From assembly GCA_030077755.1 (NCBI GenBank), contig JAQJZZ010000018.1, forward strand, positions 1,054,001 to 1,118,000: 64,000 bases of DNA. Direction: 5' to 3'. Position numbers and translations under genes: made by a program. This document shows, piece by piece, positions 1-12,249 of the stretch (position 1 is the stretch's first letter; the number at the start of each line of letters is the position of its first letter). The stretch comes from Filosporella fistucella (lineage: Eukaryota > Ascomycota > Leotiomycetes > Helotiales). The notes beneath the pieces are model-generated. The model did no database searches. It was given only the letters and a program-made list of their open reading frames with translations, and was not told the origin of the DNA.

Positions 1-38
1 TACTACCTACCAAGATTTGGAGCTATTAATGATTAGCG

Positions 39-1618
39 TTACGTTTCTGACATTTGGGATAGGAATTTCTTACTTGTTCTCGGCATGCTTGTGTCAGGTT
101 CCGTGACCCAGTTCCATTTCTCAGCAGTGAAAAGTCCTTTTGGTGATCTCTCTACCTCGGCCCCTCGGCTGCTACCACCAAACAACATATTCGGCTTCGC
201 TGCAACGAAATTGAATCCTGTAGGTGCTTCTCCAGCCACATCGACATCTTCTCCATTGTCATTACTGACATAGAATGCCTTTTTAGACGGCGCCGGAGCG
301 ATGGGAATCCAGGAATCATAGACTGGTCCGTTTTTGCCTTTCGAAAGCTTCACGCCTAACCCTGTATCGATACATGTTTTGATGTAGTCGAGGGCAGGAA
401 GAAGCTTTGTTCGTAAGCCACAGTGTGAGTGGTGCTTATCGATTTGGTAGGATGGACATTGGCGTAGAACACCGATGAGATAGTCAATATCACCGGTATA
501 GGCTTCTGGCCAGATGTAATCTGCATCATCAGGAGACACAGCTTGAAAAGGAACGAGAGACAAAAGCCCTTTCCGTGTCAGAAACTTGACCATTTCGCCA
601 AGCTGAAAGGAATCACAAGCAGAGCTGGAGTCGTAACCAAGTTTACATTGCCGATCTTTGGAGCTGTAGATAGCGAGAAATTGAGACTGAATGGAAGCTA
701 TGGTTTTCAGAAGACAACTTCTTCGGTAGGATAGTTCAGCTGGAAAAAGGTCAGGAATGCGTTCTTGTCTGCAGTCCGATTACTTTACCTTCTAAATCCG
801 ACGGCAAGTCCCACCATGGTGTTTGATACTCGTTTGTATCATCAAATCCACCTCCCCATCTTATTGAGCCTCTCAACATGAGTTCTCTCGTCGATCCAGT
901 AAACCGGAGACGTTGATCGGTGTAAAATTGTATGAGAATTTTTTGCCGCAGTATTTCTTCTCCATTTTTGTCAAGTGTGACTGGATATTTGTGATTCGCC
1001 AAAGTCTTCTGGATGTGTCTCGTAACAGTGTCATTGACATGGTATCGATCTGCCATCAGGACAAGAACCGTTAGGCATTGGGTATTGAACGGAGCCGTAA
1101 GGTATTCCTTGTCGCATTTTAGCAATCTGTTTGACGCTATGAAGAGCTGTACTTACTGCCCCATGAATAATTCTAAGCATATCTCTGAAAATAGTCTCTC
1201 TACCAAAAGTCTTTGTGGCAACATCCTCATCCACAATACTGATCCTAGGGAGCTTTTCTGCTTCGATTTCGGAGGGATTTTGTTTTGCTGCTTCAATTTT
1301 CTTCAGTGCCTCCGCTACAGCCAGACCTTCAGCAAACTGAGGCTTCAGTAACATGGCAAAGTATTCCGAGTGCTTCTTGAGAGTGTCAAGTCTAACTCGA
1401 TATAGAATCCTGGGAGATGGGACAGGCAGCTTTCTGGCCCGCAGATTCCGTAAAGCATCTTTTGGGATAGATTTCGTGCATTCCGATGTATTCTTGAAGT
1501 GTACATCTAGTATGATATCCCCAGTTGAACGAATCTCCAAAAGCGGGAATTCATCCCCGTTCACTATGAGGGTTGTCATAGGCGTAGGCACCTCGCCTGG
1601 CCTGGTCTTCGAAGCCAT
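39..1618 (-). CDS. BTB/POZ-like domain protein
   Basis: Three exons, read 1618-1157, 1107-789 and 739-39, give 493 residues. The two 49-bp introns (GTAAGT donor with an AAG acceptor; GTAAAG donor with a CCAG acceptor) keep one frame. The start is the first ATG; the longer reading to 1660 would need GTG. The N-terminal half has the layout of fungal BTB proteins: a strand-rich segment describing an internal substance (ILDVHF), a core around HSEYFAMLLKPQFAEG, and after the first junction the helix RIIHGAEYLTAPFNTQ followed by LVLMADRYHV. The C-terminal half is probably helical with no domain I recognise. In the family, BTB domains mediate dimerisation or cullin-3 adaptor roles; the fungal members are largely uncharacterised. 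The family call is fairly safe and the function is unknown. Confidence 0.72.
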
Positions 1619-3408
1619 TTGAAGTGATGCTTTGGACCTTTTGATGTTACAGGAAGACACATCAGCTCTGCGAAATAATATTGAGCGGCAAAAGCTTTGG
1701 GGCGATGAGTGTAAATGATTAAGTGGAACAGAGCCGTGGCTGCCTCTGGCAGGGAGCTTTAAACAATATTCCTACAGAGAAATTCTTCATGGATATGGCC
1801 ACGCCATTTTCTGGGCTTCTGATTTGACTTTTGGGCAAAATTTATTGCAAATGAAGCGTCGAAGACAATAAAAAGTGATCGAAATCAGAGCATTGTCTTC
1901 CGCTCTCGATGTGACGTGCAGCCGCTCCGTTATCCAGGATGTTTATCCGTAGTTCTGCCGGCGGATTATAACGTCCTCTCCTCCCTATAATCTAGAAACT
2001 TTATTATCAGTGATGATTTTGACATCCTCGTCGATATGTCTTGAGCTAATTAGCAGAGCCTCGTGATGTATTTGCGTCAGGCAGGCTTTATTTGTGAAAA
2101 GAAGTCAATTTTAGCACCCATGTTCTGGGTCTTATCCTATTCACTAGCCAATTATTTGGCTGCTAGCCTCCTTCCCCAACTCCTTTGCAAAGTTAAGAGC
2201 ATGATGGGCCATAATATTTCATACCTAGCGGTTACTGTTGAACTTTTGACGTTCTACTGATGTCAGTGGAGAGGCATTTTTGGCCTCTGATGAACCAGAT
2301 TCCCCAATCATCATTCCTTCCCGGCCTGGAGGATATCCAGACGTGACGGACATTTTGTTTATCGTTCGTCTCCATAGCAAAACTTTTTTTGTTTGAGGGT
2401 AGTTCCCATGCGTTTGTACTAGGGTTCTTTTGTTGTGATATTGTTTGGTATGTGCTCTCTGTTCAGAGCTAGTGCTTTCATTGGACATATGGAGTTGTCT
2501 CTTGTTTTGAGCAGGAGAACTGCCACGCCAGATCATTCAAGGGCATTGTGGGCATTCAAAAATCATGATCTCGCCAACATCCAGGTGAATGGTCGCTCCA
2601 AGAGTTGGATGGTCCTTAGATTTATTTCTGGCAAAAGCTACTCTTGCTAGATATTCTTGCTTTGCGTGCAAGTACGTACTGCCGTTGATGTCCCGATATT
2701 GAATTTTACTCAACTGGAATATCCATTGCTATACGTAGGATGTGTCCACAGGCAGACAGTGTATAAGGATTATCTTGGTGGCTCTGAATTCGACTGGCGC
2801 TAGAGAGGCTGTTTCTCTTGTCGGTGAGAGTAAGCGTCAATCCAAACTTTCCCTTTTCAGCTTCTAGCCAAACCGACTAAGATTAACACACATGGTATGC
2901 CTAGCCGAATTCGCCTGAAATATTCGGCTATCAGTTACCTGATTGTTTTGATAGTTGAAAACCCGTGATGCCCAGATCATCTTCAACCAACGAAAGAGAC
3001 AAGTGAACGCGTCGGTGAACAGCTCGTAAGTATTTTCCTCTCTTTGCAAGAGAATCCACAGCAATACTACAAGCTTCCTATTGTCGACGGACCCTATTTT
3101 TGTATTCTCTTCAAATTTCCCAGAGTCGACTTCGCATTTCATGGCATTCAACATCCATCATACATCTCACCACCACTAATACAGTATCTATTCAGGTAAT
3201 CTGCGTCAGACGCGTACCAGATCTCTTCCCCAGTATCCAAAACATCAATCCAATTTGTCTTATGCTGCCGTTTCAAGACTGACCCGAAGTAAAGTGAGTT
3301 GCCAAAATCTGAACCCGTTTTTCACAGATAGCATGGACGGATTCAGAGCTAATCGGCATCTTTCATGGCAAATTCATATTTACTGATCTCAATTTTGATA
3401 TAGACAAG
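1619..3408. other. Intergenic, no gene supported
   Basis: About 1.8 kb between the divergent starts of the BTB protein and the secreted protein. Short ORFs on both strands (for example 2225-2536 and 2864-3154 on minus) lack recognisable domains and good ATG context. I see no repeat or RNA gene; it presumably holds both promoters. Confidence 0.5.
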
Positions 3409-4488
3409 ATGGCTTTCAGGAAGTTCTCTACCGCCGGTGTGCTTCTCTGCACTTTGGGTCTCCTTCCAACTGGTCTGTACCTTTGCCGCCATTGTCTACA
3501 CACAAGGCTAACCCACCCACAGGAACCTATGCGCAGAGCGATGTAGTGATTACCAGTGTAGCTATCGTTACAGCCACCGAGTTCGCAAATCCGTCCGAAT
3601 CGCAAGTCCCCGCCACTTTGTTCACTATAACTCCTCCAGCTTACACAGGAGGCTGCCATCCTGCTCTCTCTGCCTCTCAATTTGGCCTAGTTCCGTGCCC
3701 AAAAACTCACCAATCAGGAGAATTCACCACCCTTCATGATACCCGCACCACGGTAGTCAGCGAATCTTTCACTACGACCATCACTGAGACAGCTCCTCCA
3801 ACTACCTTTACCCAAACTGTCTCTGAAATCGACAAGTCCACCATTTTGTCAACCGGCTTATGTTACTGGGGCGCCCAGAACGTCATCACTCCTTGCACTG
3901 CTATCGCCCAAGCTACTTCGAAGCCAACTCCAAATGCAGCTATCGGCATCCGCGGCAATAACCCCTTCAAGCGAGCAACGTATAGTGTCAAGCATGTGAA
4001 GGAATCTCTTGAGCTTGCAAAGCGCGAGATGGATAAAGTCGTTGGCGGAATCATGGAGTACAAGCACGAAATCCTCAAGCGCAACTCTGACCCTGTGTAT
4101 AAAGGCAATTGCAGAGTTCCTCCTCTCCCTCAGACACCTTTCTTCATCGCTATCGGTGCTCTCTTGCATGGTATCTGGATCGCTTTGCTCTGGAAACAAA
4201 GAGGAGCCAGTAATGGCCTCCGCATTGTGATTTACTGGGCCATCTGGGGCTTTTTGTTCTTCAACATGGTCTACGTTGAGTAAGTGCCTTTTGCTTTTAT
4301 TATCTCACCAATTCCTGCAGCGTAAAGTTCTCAACTTTCAAGCGAACTTCAACTGCTCACCTGTAATCTTCCCAAGCAAAATGCTAAACCAACACAGCAT
4401 CTACCATATCTCCATCGGCCCAGCCTGGAAGGTATGCATGGCGCGTCTCTCCGACCTCCCACCCAACACCACTATCACCACGATCTAA
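3409..4488 (+). CDS. Secretory-pathway Thr/Ser-rich membrane protein
   Basis: Proposed exons 3409-3472, 3523-4279 and 4398-4488 give 303 residues. A hydrophobic N-terminus (STAGVLLCTLGLL, ending near TYAQ) looks like a signal peptide and is interrupted by a 50-bp intron. Residues about 30-150 are rich in Thr, Ser and Pro with short TTTIT-type runs, typical of O-mannosylated fungal surface proteins, with Cys pairs around GGCHP and PC. Two hydrophobic segments at about 228-246 and 254-273 look transmembrane. The last intron is uncertain: its GTAAGT donor overlaps an in-frame TAA at 4281, so the unspliced form ends there, while splicing to the CTAAAC-preceded acceptor at 4397 adds about 30 residues. 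I do not recognise a family. Location at the membrane or cell surface is inferred. Confidence 0.6.
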
Positions 4489-6486
4489 TTACCCCTTCCT
4501 CTCCCCCGGTCTGGATACCAGTTTTCATGCAAGATTCACACATATTTCAGGATTCTCTTCGAAAAGAACGTGAGCTCGGCCTCCGTCAATAACAATGAGC
4601 TTCACATCTTGCTTGAAACTAGGTTTTCAACTGTTGGAACGGATTAGGTATTAGGATGAAGGAGTGGATGGTTTAGGCGTTTGCATTGACCGTATTGAGG
4701 ATCTCGGATCGTCTCGTCGGACAGACGTGTATTTAAATGCTTTCATTATGATCATAGCGAGATTGTTTCCTGTGGGAATCCAATGAATTGATGGATTGAG
4801 GACATGCAATGAATCGCTTTCCCCAGACCTTTGACCTTCCTGCCCTCTCTCAAATCTGGGTGACTGGCGGGAATTATTTCCACATCTTGTTGTTTCGCGC
4901 CTTTCTAAGAAGTGAGTGAAGCTCTGTACTGAAAGCCATTTTCTATTGCTTATAAACGTGAATTCATGAGACCCGACATGAGTGTAGACCTTGAGTTGGT
5001 TGTGATGTATGGTAATTATGATTGGGTACTGGTATTCTTACAAGCTCGTTAGATTCAAACAATACATCATACACCCTTTCTCGTATTCCACCACCTAGTA
5101 TGGCATGCATGCAACAGCATGCTTTCCCTCCATTTTGCAATACTCTTCATACCTCCATACTTCCAGTATCAGATACTTGGGCGGCAAGATACTACATGAG
5201 GAGCTAGTACTCGTATAACCAGCCTCGGTCTGTCCATTAGTACACATTATCAATACCGAACTTGAAATGCTCGCCCGACACAGTCATGTCTCGGTGGACG
5301 CTGACACCAGAGCTGAATAGGCAGCTGCTGTACAGTCGAACTCCTTCGCCTTGAAACGGCTTCAGTACTCTGCCGAGATGGTTTCGTCTTCCCAGCCAAA
5401 GATATCCATTATATCCAACCTCTCATCCACAGGAGGCCGTCAAGTCCGCATATCTCCCCCTTATCGTGTATATACTATTTCCTATCACGTTCTCCTCCTC
5501 AAAGCCACTCTTTGCCCCATCCTTGCATCCAACCCTCTCTCCCACCCTCAACACATTCTAGAGCATCACTCGCATAGAACGTCCCGCAAATCTTCGGATG
5601 CATATGTCCCCTATGTCTCGGCATGAAATGTCGTAGATGAACAGCTGTAAACAGCATAATTGTGATGGAGAGAGCGGCTAGAACACAAATGTGCACGCGT
5701 TTTTGCTGGATATCGAGAGTGAGAGGCATGGTTGCTACCTCGGGCGGGGAACTAGGTTGAGGTAAATGTTGCCCCGCTCGTCGGGAGAAATAGATGTATC
5801 CGATAGAGTTGTACTTTCTCACGAGGCTTGTTTTGAGAAATGAGGTATCCAACAATTCAACGATTATCAATGACCAGAGAGCAGGAAGGAAGTAGTTCAT
5901 TCAAACGTAGCAGTTACACAGGAAGCGAATGTCCGGGGAAAGCCACTGCTTTATGCTCAATGATGCTGGTCATGCGCCTCGCCCAGCAACCCCGCTAGCA
6001 GGCTTCAGGGGTACATCCCGCTGCGGTAAAGCTTAGTAGCAGGAGGGAAACACCCGGTACTGAATCATGAGTTTGGATGAGAGTGGGAATCGGATGGCTG
6101 GGAGGAAGTGAGGCGGAGATATTGGGAGAATTATGGTTTGGGAAGATGCAGATGAGGGATGTAGGGTGACGTTGATGAAGCGGTGAGTGACAACGCATTT
6201 GATGATGATTGATAGCAGATAGATATGTGATTGAGTAAGCTATTTTTGGTGGTTTGGGTGAGTTGATGTGTTGTTGCTTTTGCAGTGCATAAATCAAATT
6301 TACAGCTTATATCGGAATGCAACACATAGAGGAAAAAGAAATGTCAGTGTAAAAGACTTGGAATTTCATTCAAGATTGTCCGCCACAACTCCTCTAATAA
6401 CACAATTTCCAAGTTTTGAGTACCTATCGTGCTCCATGTAAACCACAATGCAAGTTATCTGAAAAGGCATCCGCTGGCAAAATAAC
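4489..6486. other. Intergenic, nothing recognised
   Basis: About 2 kb between convergent genes. It contains scattered short ORFs (5351-5626 plus, 5499-5900 minus, 5995-6297 minus) without domain signal, and pyrimidine-rich stretches around 5440-5560. I see no clear gene, repeat or RNA. Confidence 0.5.
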
Positions 6487-9367
6487 CTATTGCCACAACG
6501 GAGCCGTAATTTCAACAGCTCTCTCCACGACTGTCCGAACTCTCTCGGCTAGAACCCGGCTTGCACACTCGATTTCAAGATCTTCCAGCCATACCTTCGC
6601 AACTTGGTTATTGACCTTGATTTCAACTCCTGGGACAGGAATGCCAATCTTATGCAACCTCTCGATTTCCTTTCTCTGAAGGGCCTCGAGCTCTTTCTCG
6701 TCTTCTTCTGACCCGTCCGACGCAGCATCATCTCCCTCGTCCTTGATCAGTCCGTTGCTCTCTTTATGTAGTTGAATTTTGGGTACGGCGATGGGAGCAA
6801 CGTTGTCAGCTCCAAATTGAGCCTCGAGAAACATGAAAAGTCGTTCTAATCTCTCTGTTGGAGATAGGTTTGCGTGTGGATTTCGAGTAGGGAGTGCATG
6901 GGAGTGGGAATGAGAGTTTTTGCTTGCAGATTCTATTGCAGTGTTAGTCAACGCTCTCCCGGAGAGGTAGGGTACGTACGTTTTACAGCAGCAGGACTGC
7001 TCTCTACCGTCAACAAAACTCCCATCACTGCATCTGCGATGCCATCATTGAGCATGTTTCCCTCCCATTCTAGTTCAACCTCGCCATTGTTGTGATGGCG
7101 AACCGTGACACAACCCATGACAAGGTATGCAGTAATTCGTTCTATCTCCTCATCAGCGGCTTCATCAGCTCCATTCATATGTGTATCTCCATTTGTGGCT
7201 TTTGAAGTGCGGTCTGGCAACACATCAATGCTGCCGAAAGTGCCTTCTAGAGCCCATCTAATCAAGTCAATACCAGCCGCACTCAAAGTGAGGCGTTGCT
7301 TGCAGGTGACAGTCGTAGTTGTCAATCCAGCGTACTCTTTCAGGTCTTCAGGGGCCATAAGAGAAAGCTTGAAGTCATTCTGGACTAAAACACCCGTGAT
7401 GAGTTCTGATCGGCTGCCATCCAGATTCGGTGGCATCGATGCCAATTTGCCAACGACTTTGGCGGTCTTATCTGCTTTGAACGGTATCCGAAGCTCTTCG
7501 CAATTCCTGGGACTGAAAACCTTGACCTTTGTGGTCTTATCTGCATTAAGGGAAAGAAGTTTGGACTTCAACCTCATCATATTATGCTGCTCCCCATGGA
7601 CCAGAATCTGGGAGTGTTAGGTGGAGCAAAAATTTCGAGCGAGATCGACTTACAACTACAGGTGCTCCGACTTCTTCAATGAACTCTCTGTTCTCAACTC
7701 CATCGACGTGAGCAGCGAATGAGTACTCCTGAATACTACACCGCCTGGGTATCATAACTTTTTCATTCTCCGCGCCAGGGGCTCGTCTTGCTCCTCCGCT
7801 TGTTCGAGACATGATTGCCTGAATTTGATCTGGCTCTTGCATAATCTGCTTTGCCATAGTACCCTCCACACTATAACCTGTGATAATGACACCATTTTTG
7901 TCGCTTGGTGCCCATCTTTCGAGTAACTCTCTGCTGACTCCATTTTGCAACATACCTGGACTTGCTAACATGACGCAGCCTCCAACATCATCGAATCGAT
8001 CAAGGTTCTTCAACGATCGGATGTATTTGAAATCCCAAGGGCCTCCCTTCCCGGCTGTATCTGAATTTGCTTCTGCTTCGGCCATTCTTTCCCGGAAGAG
8101 TCTTTTGATGTTGTCATTCATGGCTCCGACGTATGTTTGGTATACAAGCATACACTTTCTCGCCAGATTACTTGCATAGTAAATAGGATATTTCTGGAAT
8201 TCTTGATGGCGTGTCCAAAATTCATCAAGAATCAGAAGTAGCTCTTGGGCTCGCCCAAGAGCAAAGACTGGCATGAGAACTCGACCACCTCTGTTCAATA
8301 TGCCGGTGATGGACTTCATAAGTTGCTGTTCCCGCTCCAATCGAGGGACGTGGGATGCAATGCCATATGTCGACTCGGTGATGAGAACATCTATCTTTAC
8401 TCCCTTCGGTACTTCGGCTGATACTAAATGTCGATCATCTTCTCGAGAATAATCGCCAGTAAAGAATATCTTCAGCCCAGCAATCTCAATGAGAAACATG
8501 GCAGCTCCCAGAACATGGCCAGCTGGATATGGGGTTATGCGAATTGAAGATATCGTGTGAGTCGTATGATAATCAATGGCCTCGATTCTTGGAAATGTAT
8601 CCAAATGATCCGCCTCGGTATACACGGGCTGAGAAGTCGAAGATGCTCCACCAACTCGGACACTGTCCTGTATGAGCCATTTGTAGATAGCTTTTGTGGG
8701 ATGTGTCATGAAGACACGGCCATTAAAGTTGGTTTTGGCTAGAACATAAGGCAAGGATGCCGCATGGTCGACATGGAAACTTTGAGAAGTTAGCCTTAAT
8801 CAGCTCGACAGCCAAGTCACGATCGCTGGGGTAGGGACTGAGTCTATGTACAATACTGGATGATAATACAGAGTTCATGTTCACGGAATCAAGACATGCA
8901 TCTGCTGGTGATATACTGTTTTGTATTGATTCTCGTATACATGATTGGTCTGTGAACAAAAGTGACCTTGAGCTGAGAAGTGAAATATGAAATACGATCT
9001 CGCAGATCTTTATGACTCTGCCTTTCATGCTCCAGCCCAGATTGACAATATGATAATGAAATGCGCTTACTGGCTGATCAAGAGTACGTCCACGGTACTC
9101 AAGTCAAAATCGTCGTAAAATGGCAAGGATGCAAGTCCTTCGTATCCAGCATGCTGACCGGCATCGAGCTGTGGCAAATTAGTATTCCGATAAAGAAGAC
9201 GATATGGACCGGCTCACCATAACTGTCTTTCCTTTGTACTGGATAATATGACACGACCTGCCGACTTCGTTTCCACCTCCTAAACACAAGAACATCAATT
9301 CATCAGCTGGATCTACTGGCTCCTCAACGGTCGGCGCCATCGCCGCAGCTTTGCGCTTGGAAGCCAT
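6487..9367 (-). CDS. YSH1: Endoribonuclease Ysh1 (CPSF-73 homologue)
   Basis: Catalytic endonuclease of the nuclear cleavage and polyadenylation factor, which cuts pre-mRNA 3' ends. Five exons, read 9367-9218, 9168-9071, 8779-7654, 7607-6980 and 6932-6487, give 815 residues, normal for fungal Ysh1. The metallo-beta-lactamase core begins near [10 protein letters not shown] (residues 31-39); the zinc motif HFHVDH is residues 83-88, and [23 protein letters not shown] and the beta-CASP segment ([34 protein letters not shown]) follow in order. SAAHVD-like and [10 protein letters not shown] motifs complete the active-site fold, and the C-terminal region ends in acidic and mixed helices. Introns are 46-49 bp except intron 2 (8780-9070, 291 bp), which splits the first zinc-ligand His codon. 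It is divergent from TAF4. Confidence 0.96.
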
Positions 9368-10262
9368 GTTTATTCTGTGACTTCGCGATCCGTTGTCTGA
9401 GATGGATTGTTTCCCTCGATCAGCTCCAGAGTCGATCAATTAAATTTCATGTTCGCATGTAGTAGAGATGTCGTAGAAATGGTATGCGGAAGCAGGCTTG
9501 AAAAGACTGGATATATCATCAGGTTTGCATTGCTTCGAGCTCGGGATCATTACTTGGAGGAAGTGGTGAATCGTGATACAAAATATCGGCACTCGGCCAC
9601 CCTTCACGTTCATGATTATGTAAGCGGCAGCCTTGCACAAATGCTAGCCAGCCTTGTCTATCTTCAACTGGGTAATTTGAAATATTGGTATCAGGGCCAA
9701 AACTGACCTGGAAATGAAGTAGGTAGAACGGAACCTAGATGTATTCACGAGAAAGAAAAGCCAGGAGGAGGAATAAATTTCTCATATTTTTGCACCGATC
9801 CAAGCCTCCCAATATCTACATTTTACCCCTGAATTCGGTGAAGTTCCAAATGAGAAGCGCTCAGATAATTAGGTTTATTCAGGACAGTAATCGTGTAGAG
9901 ACTTATAATGACTCATACATAGAACACGAAGTCCCTCCAAAAGGGAAGTCTGGCTTCGCCACTTTGAAGTTCGAATCGAAGTGTTGGAGCAGGGCTGGAG
10001 CGGTTCCACGTGACCAACAACGCTAACGATACACGGTTTCCGTCAAGACCACTTCATGTTAATTATCGTCATTCAACTCCACCTCTTTCCACCACACGCC
10101 CAAGCGAACAAGACTGTCCCCAAGACGAAAGTGCAGAGCGATTAAACAGGATCCAAAACATCTTCAAGTCTGCGTATGGGTCGAGATCTTTGGAGGACAG
10201 CGGGCTTTGCGCCTGCCTCGTGAAGGAGCTTCAAGAACTCTAAGATCGCAAAGATCATCGTC
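9368..10262. promoter_or_regulatory. Divergent promoter region YSH1/TAF4
   Basis: An 895-bp gap between two divergently transcribed RNA polymerase II-pathway genes. It has no convincing ORF: those at 9407-9706 and 10010-10243 use non-ATG starts or lack domains. Both promoters and 5' UTRs must lie here. I could not identify a TATA box. Confidence 0.5.
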
Positions 10263-12249
10263 ATGGCGCAACCACAACCGCAGTACCCTCTTTCGAGGCC
10301 TTTCTCGCCGCCGCAAAGTTCGACCTCTCCAGGGCCACAGGGGCAATTTGGGTATCCACCGAATCCGAACAAGAGGCAGCGACTGTCCCCTGGCCCATCG
10401 TCACAGCCAGGCTCGCCATACGTTCAGTCACCTTACAGTACTATGTCACCCAATACTCCAGCACCGCAATCTGCAGGTGCATCCCCTCACTTTACAAATG
10501 TCGCTCTACCTCCGAATGCGTTCCAGCGAGAGGGCGCGAATGTTTACAATACACCATACTCGAACGGAAACACTACTCCCACCCTCAGTCTACCCCAATC
10601 ACAACCAAATCAACAGAACCAACATAATCCTCAACATCAAAGTTCCCTTAGCTTCCCAAGCCAGAATCAGACCCATCAGCAACCAAACTACAATAACTTC
10701 ACGATGTCGATGCCAGCACATGGAATGCCTGGTCCAGGTGCTATGGGCCCGCCCTCGAAACCAATAGAGAAGGCCAAAGAGGATGGCGTGGATGTTATGG
10801 ATGTGCTGGGTGGTACTGGTATCGATCTGCGGGAAGAAGAGCAATACACGTTCCAAATGTATAACACCTCCTTCAATTCACAGCTATCAAATTCGCAATC
10901 TGGCACTATATCCTCGGGGCATAGTTTCACACAATTTGCACCCGGGGATGCGGCCTCTTTCTATGGCTCAGGCCCTGCAAATGCTACTGCCGAAAAGGCT
11001 TTCACGTCGCAGGATGAATATCACCAAAAAGTGGCGGACAAGGCATGGCATGATGCGGCACACAATCTCGCTGTTTCCAGACAGCGTGAGCTTCAGAACC
11101 CATTCTTGCAAGTTCAGGTAGTACAAGCGAAGATGTCGAAGATTGCTCGAGAGAATGGTCTGGCATTGAAAACAGACAACAACAAGATGGGAACCATGAA
11201 GCTTCCAGACAATTTCTCGGGGAGAGAAATACAGGTGAACACTGTGGTTGGTCCCGATGCTGCCTTTACAGTTACCAGCGGCAATTTCGTACCTTTGGAT
11301 GCATACTTGGTTGATCATGTTGCTCTTTTGTCTATTGCCTCCAAACACAGGTTGCGGACATTAGTTGAGGATGCCATGAAGCTTGCTAAGGGTCGGCAAA
11401 CGGGTACTCATGGTGTGGTTCCAGAAGAATGGGCTGATGTTGCTGTTCCAATTGATGCTGCTAGTTCTAGTGCTGTTGCTGAGGGAGCACCGCGAAGTGG
11501 ATGGGAGAGTGCAGTCAGCCCAGGCTCTAATCCGCTGAAGCGTACGATGCCTTGGCTTAATTTATATTCTCTGCTAACATGCTACAGGATCTTTCTCTGC
11601 TGCAAACTATCCTCCAACCCCAATTTCTAGTGGAACAAAAACTCCCAACAATGCTAATAGCAAATTCTCAAATGCCGTGGTGGCAGCTATGCGTGATGAG
11701 GCCAGGAGAGAGCGTGATATCGAGGAAGCAAGATTGCGTAAGCGGATTGCTCGTACTACAGGTGTCGAGGCCCCCACCAGACAAAGTTCTATAGTTCCAG
11801 GCACACCTGGTTCCGTTGCTCCAGATTCCATAGAGAAGGCACCCACCAAGAAAGAGCAGAAAAAGAAAGCCGAGGCCAAGGTTAATGAAGCTGCTAATCA
11901 TGCAGCGGCAAATACCACAACTGCTCAATTCTTGGGAGGTGGTGGAGGTCTATTCGGAAAGAAGAAAAAGTACAGCTGGATGAGTCAAATTGGTGGAGGC
12001 TCGGGGAGTGGAGCAAGCACACCAGGACGTATCAATACGCAAGGTCTTCCGGGAACACCTGGCGCACCAGTTGCACCAACAGAGTTGACCGTAAAAGGTG
12101 TAAGGCGACTTGGAGAATGGCGCGAAAATGGCGATAAGGGAGCGGGCATTCAGATGCGAGATTGGATAGTAGTTCTTGAGCAAGATGGTCATGAGAAGAA
12201 GGCCCTGCAAAAGGCATACCAGTTCTTAGACCAGTCGGAACCAAAATAA
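10263..12249 (+). CDS. TAF4: TFIID subunit TAF4
   Basis: Subunit of general transcription factor TFIID, pairing with TAF12 through a histone-fold-like region. Exons 10263-11541 and 11588-12249 (46-bp intron, branch GCTAAC) give 646 residues. The N-terminal 170 residues are a low-complexity Pro/Gln/Ser/Asn activator-interaction region. The conserved C-terminal TAF4 domain starts around DVMDVLGGTGIDLREEEQY (about residue 178) and includes the helices around LVDHVALLSIASKHRLRTLVEDAM, the region after the intron (NSKFSNAVVAAMRDEARRE), a Lys-rich stretch, the GGGGGLFGKKKKYSWM motif and the terminal VKGVRRLGEWRENGDKG and MRDWIVVLEQDG segments, as in fungal TAF4. The start is the first ATG in this frame and the initial residues look typical. 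Confidence 0.93.
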
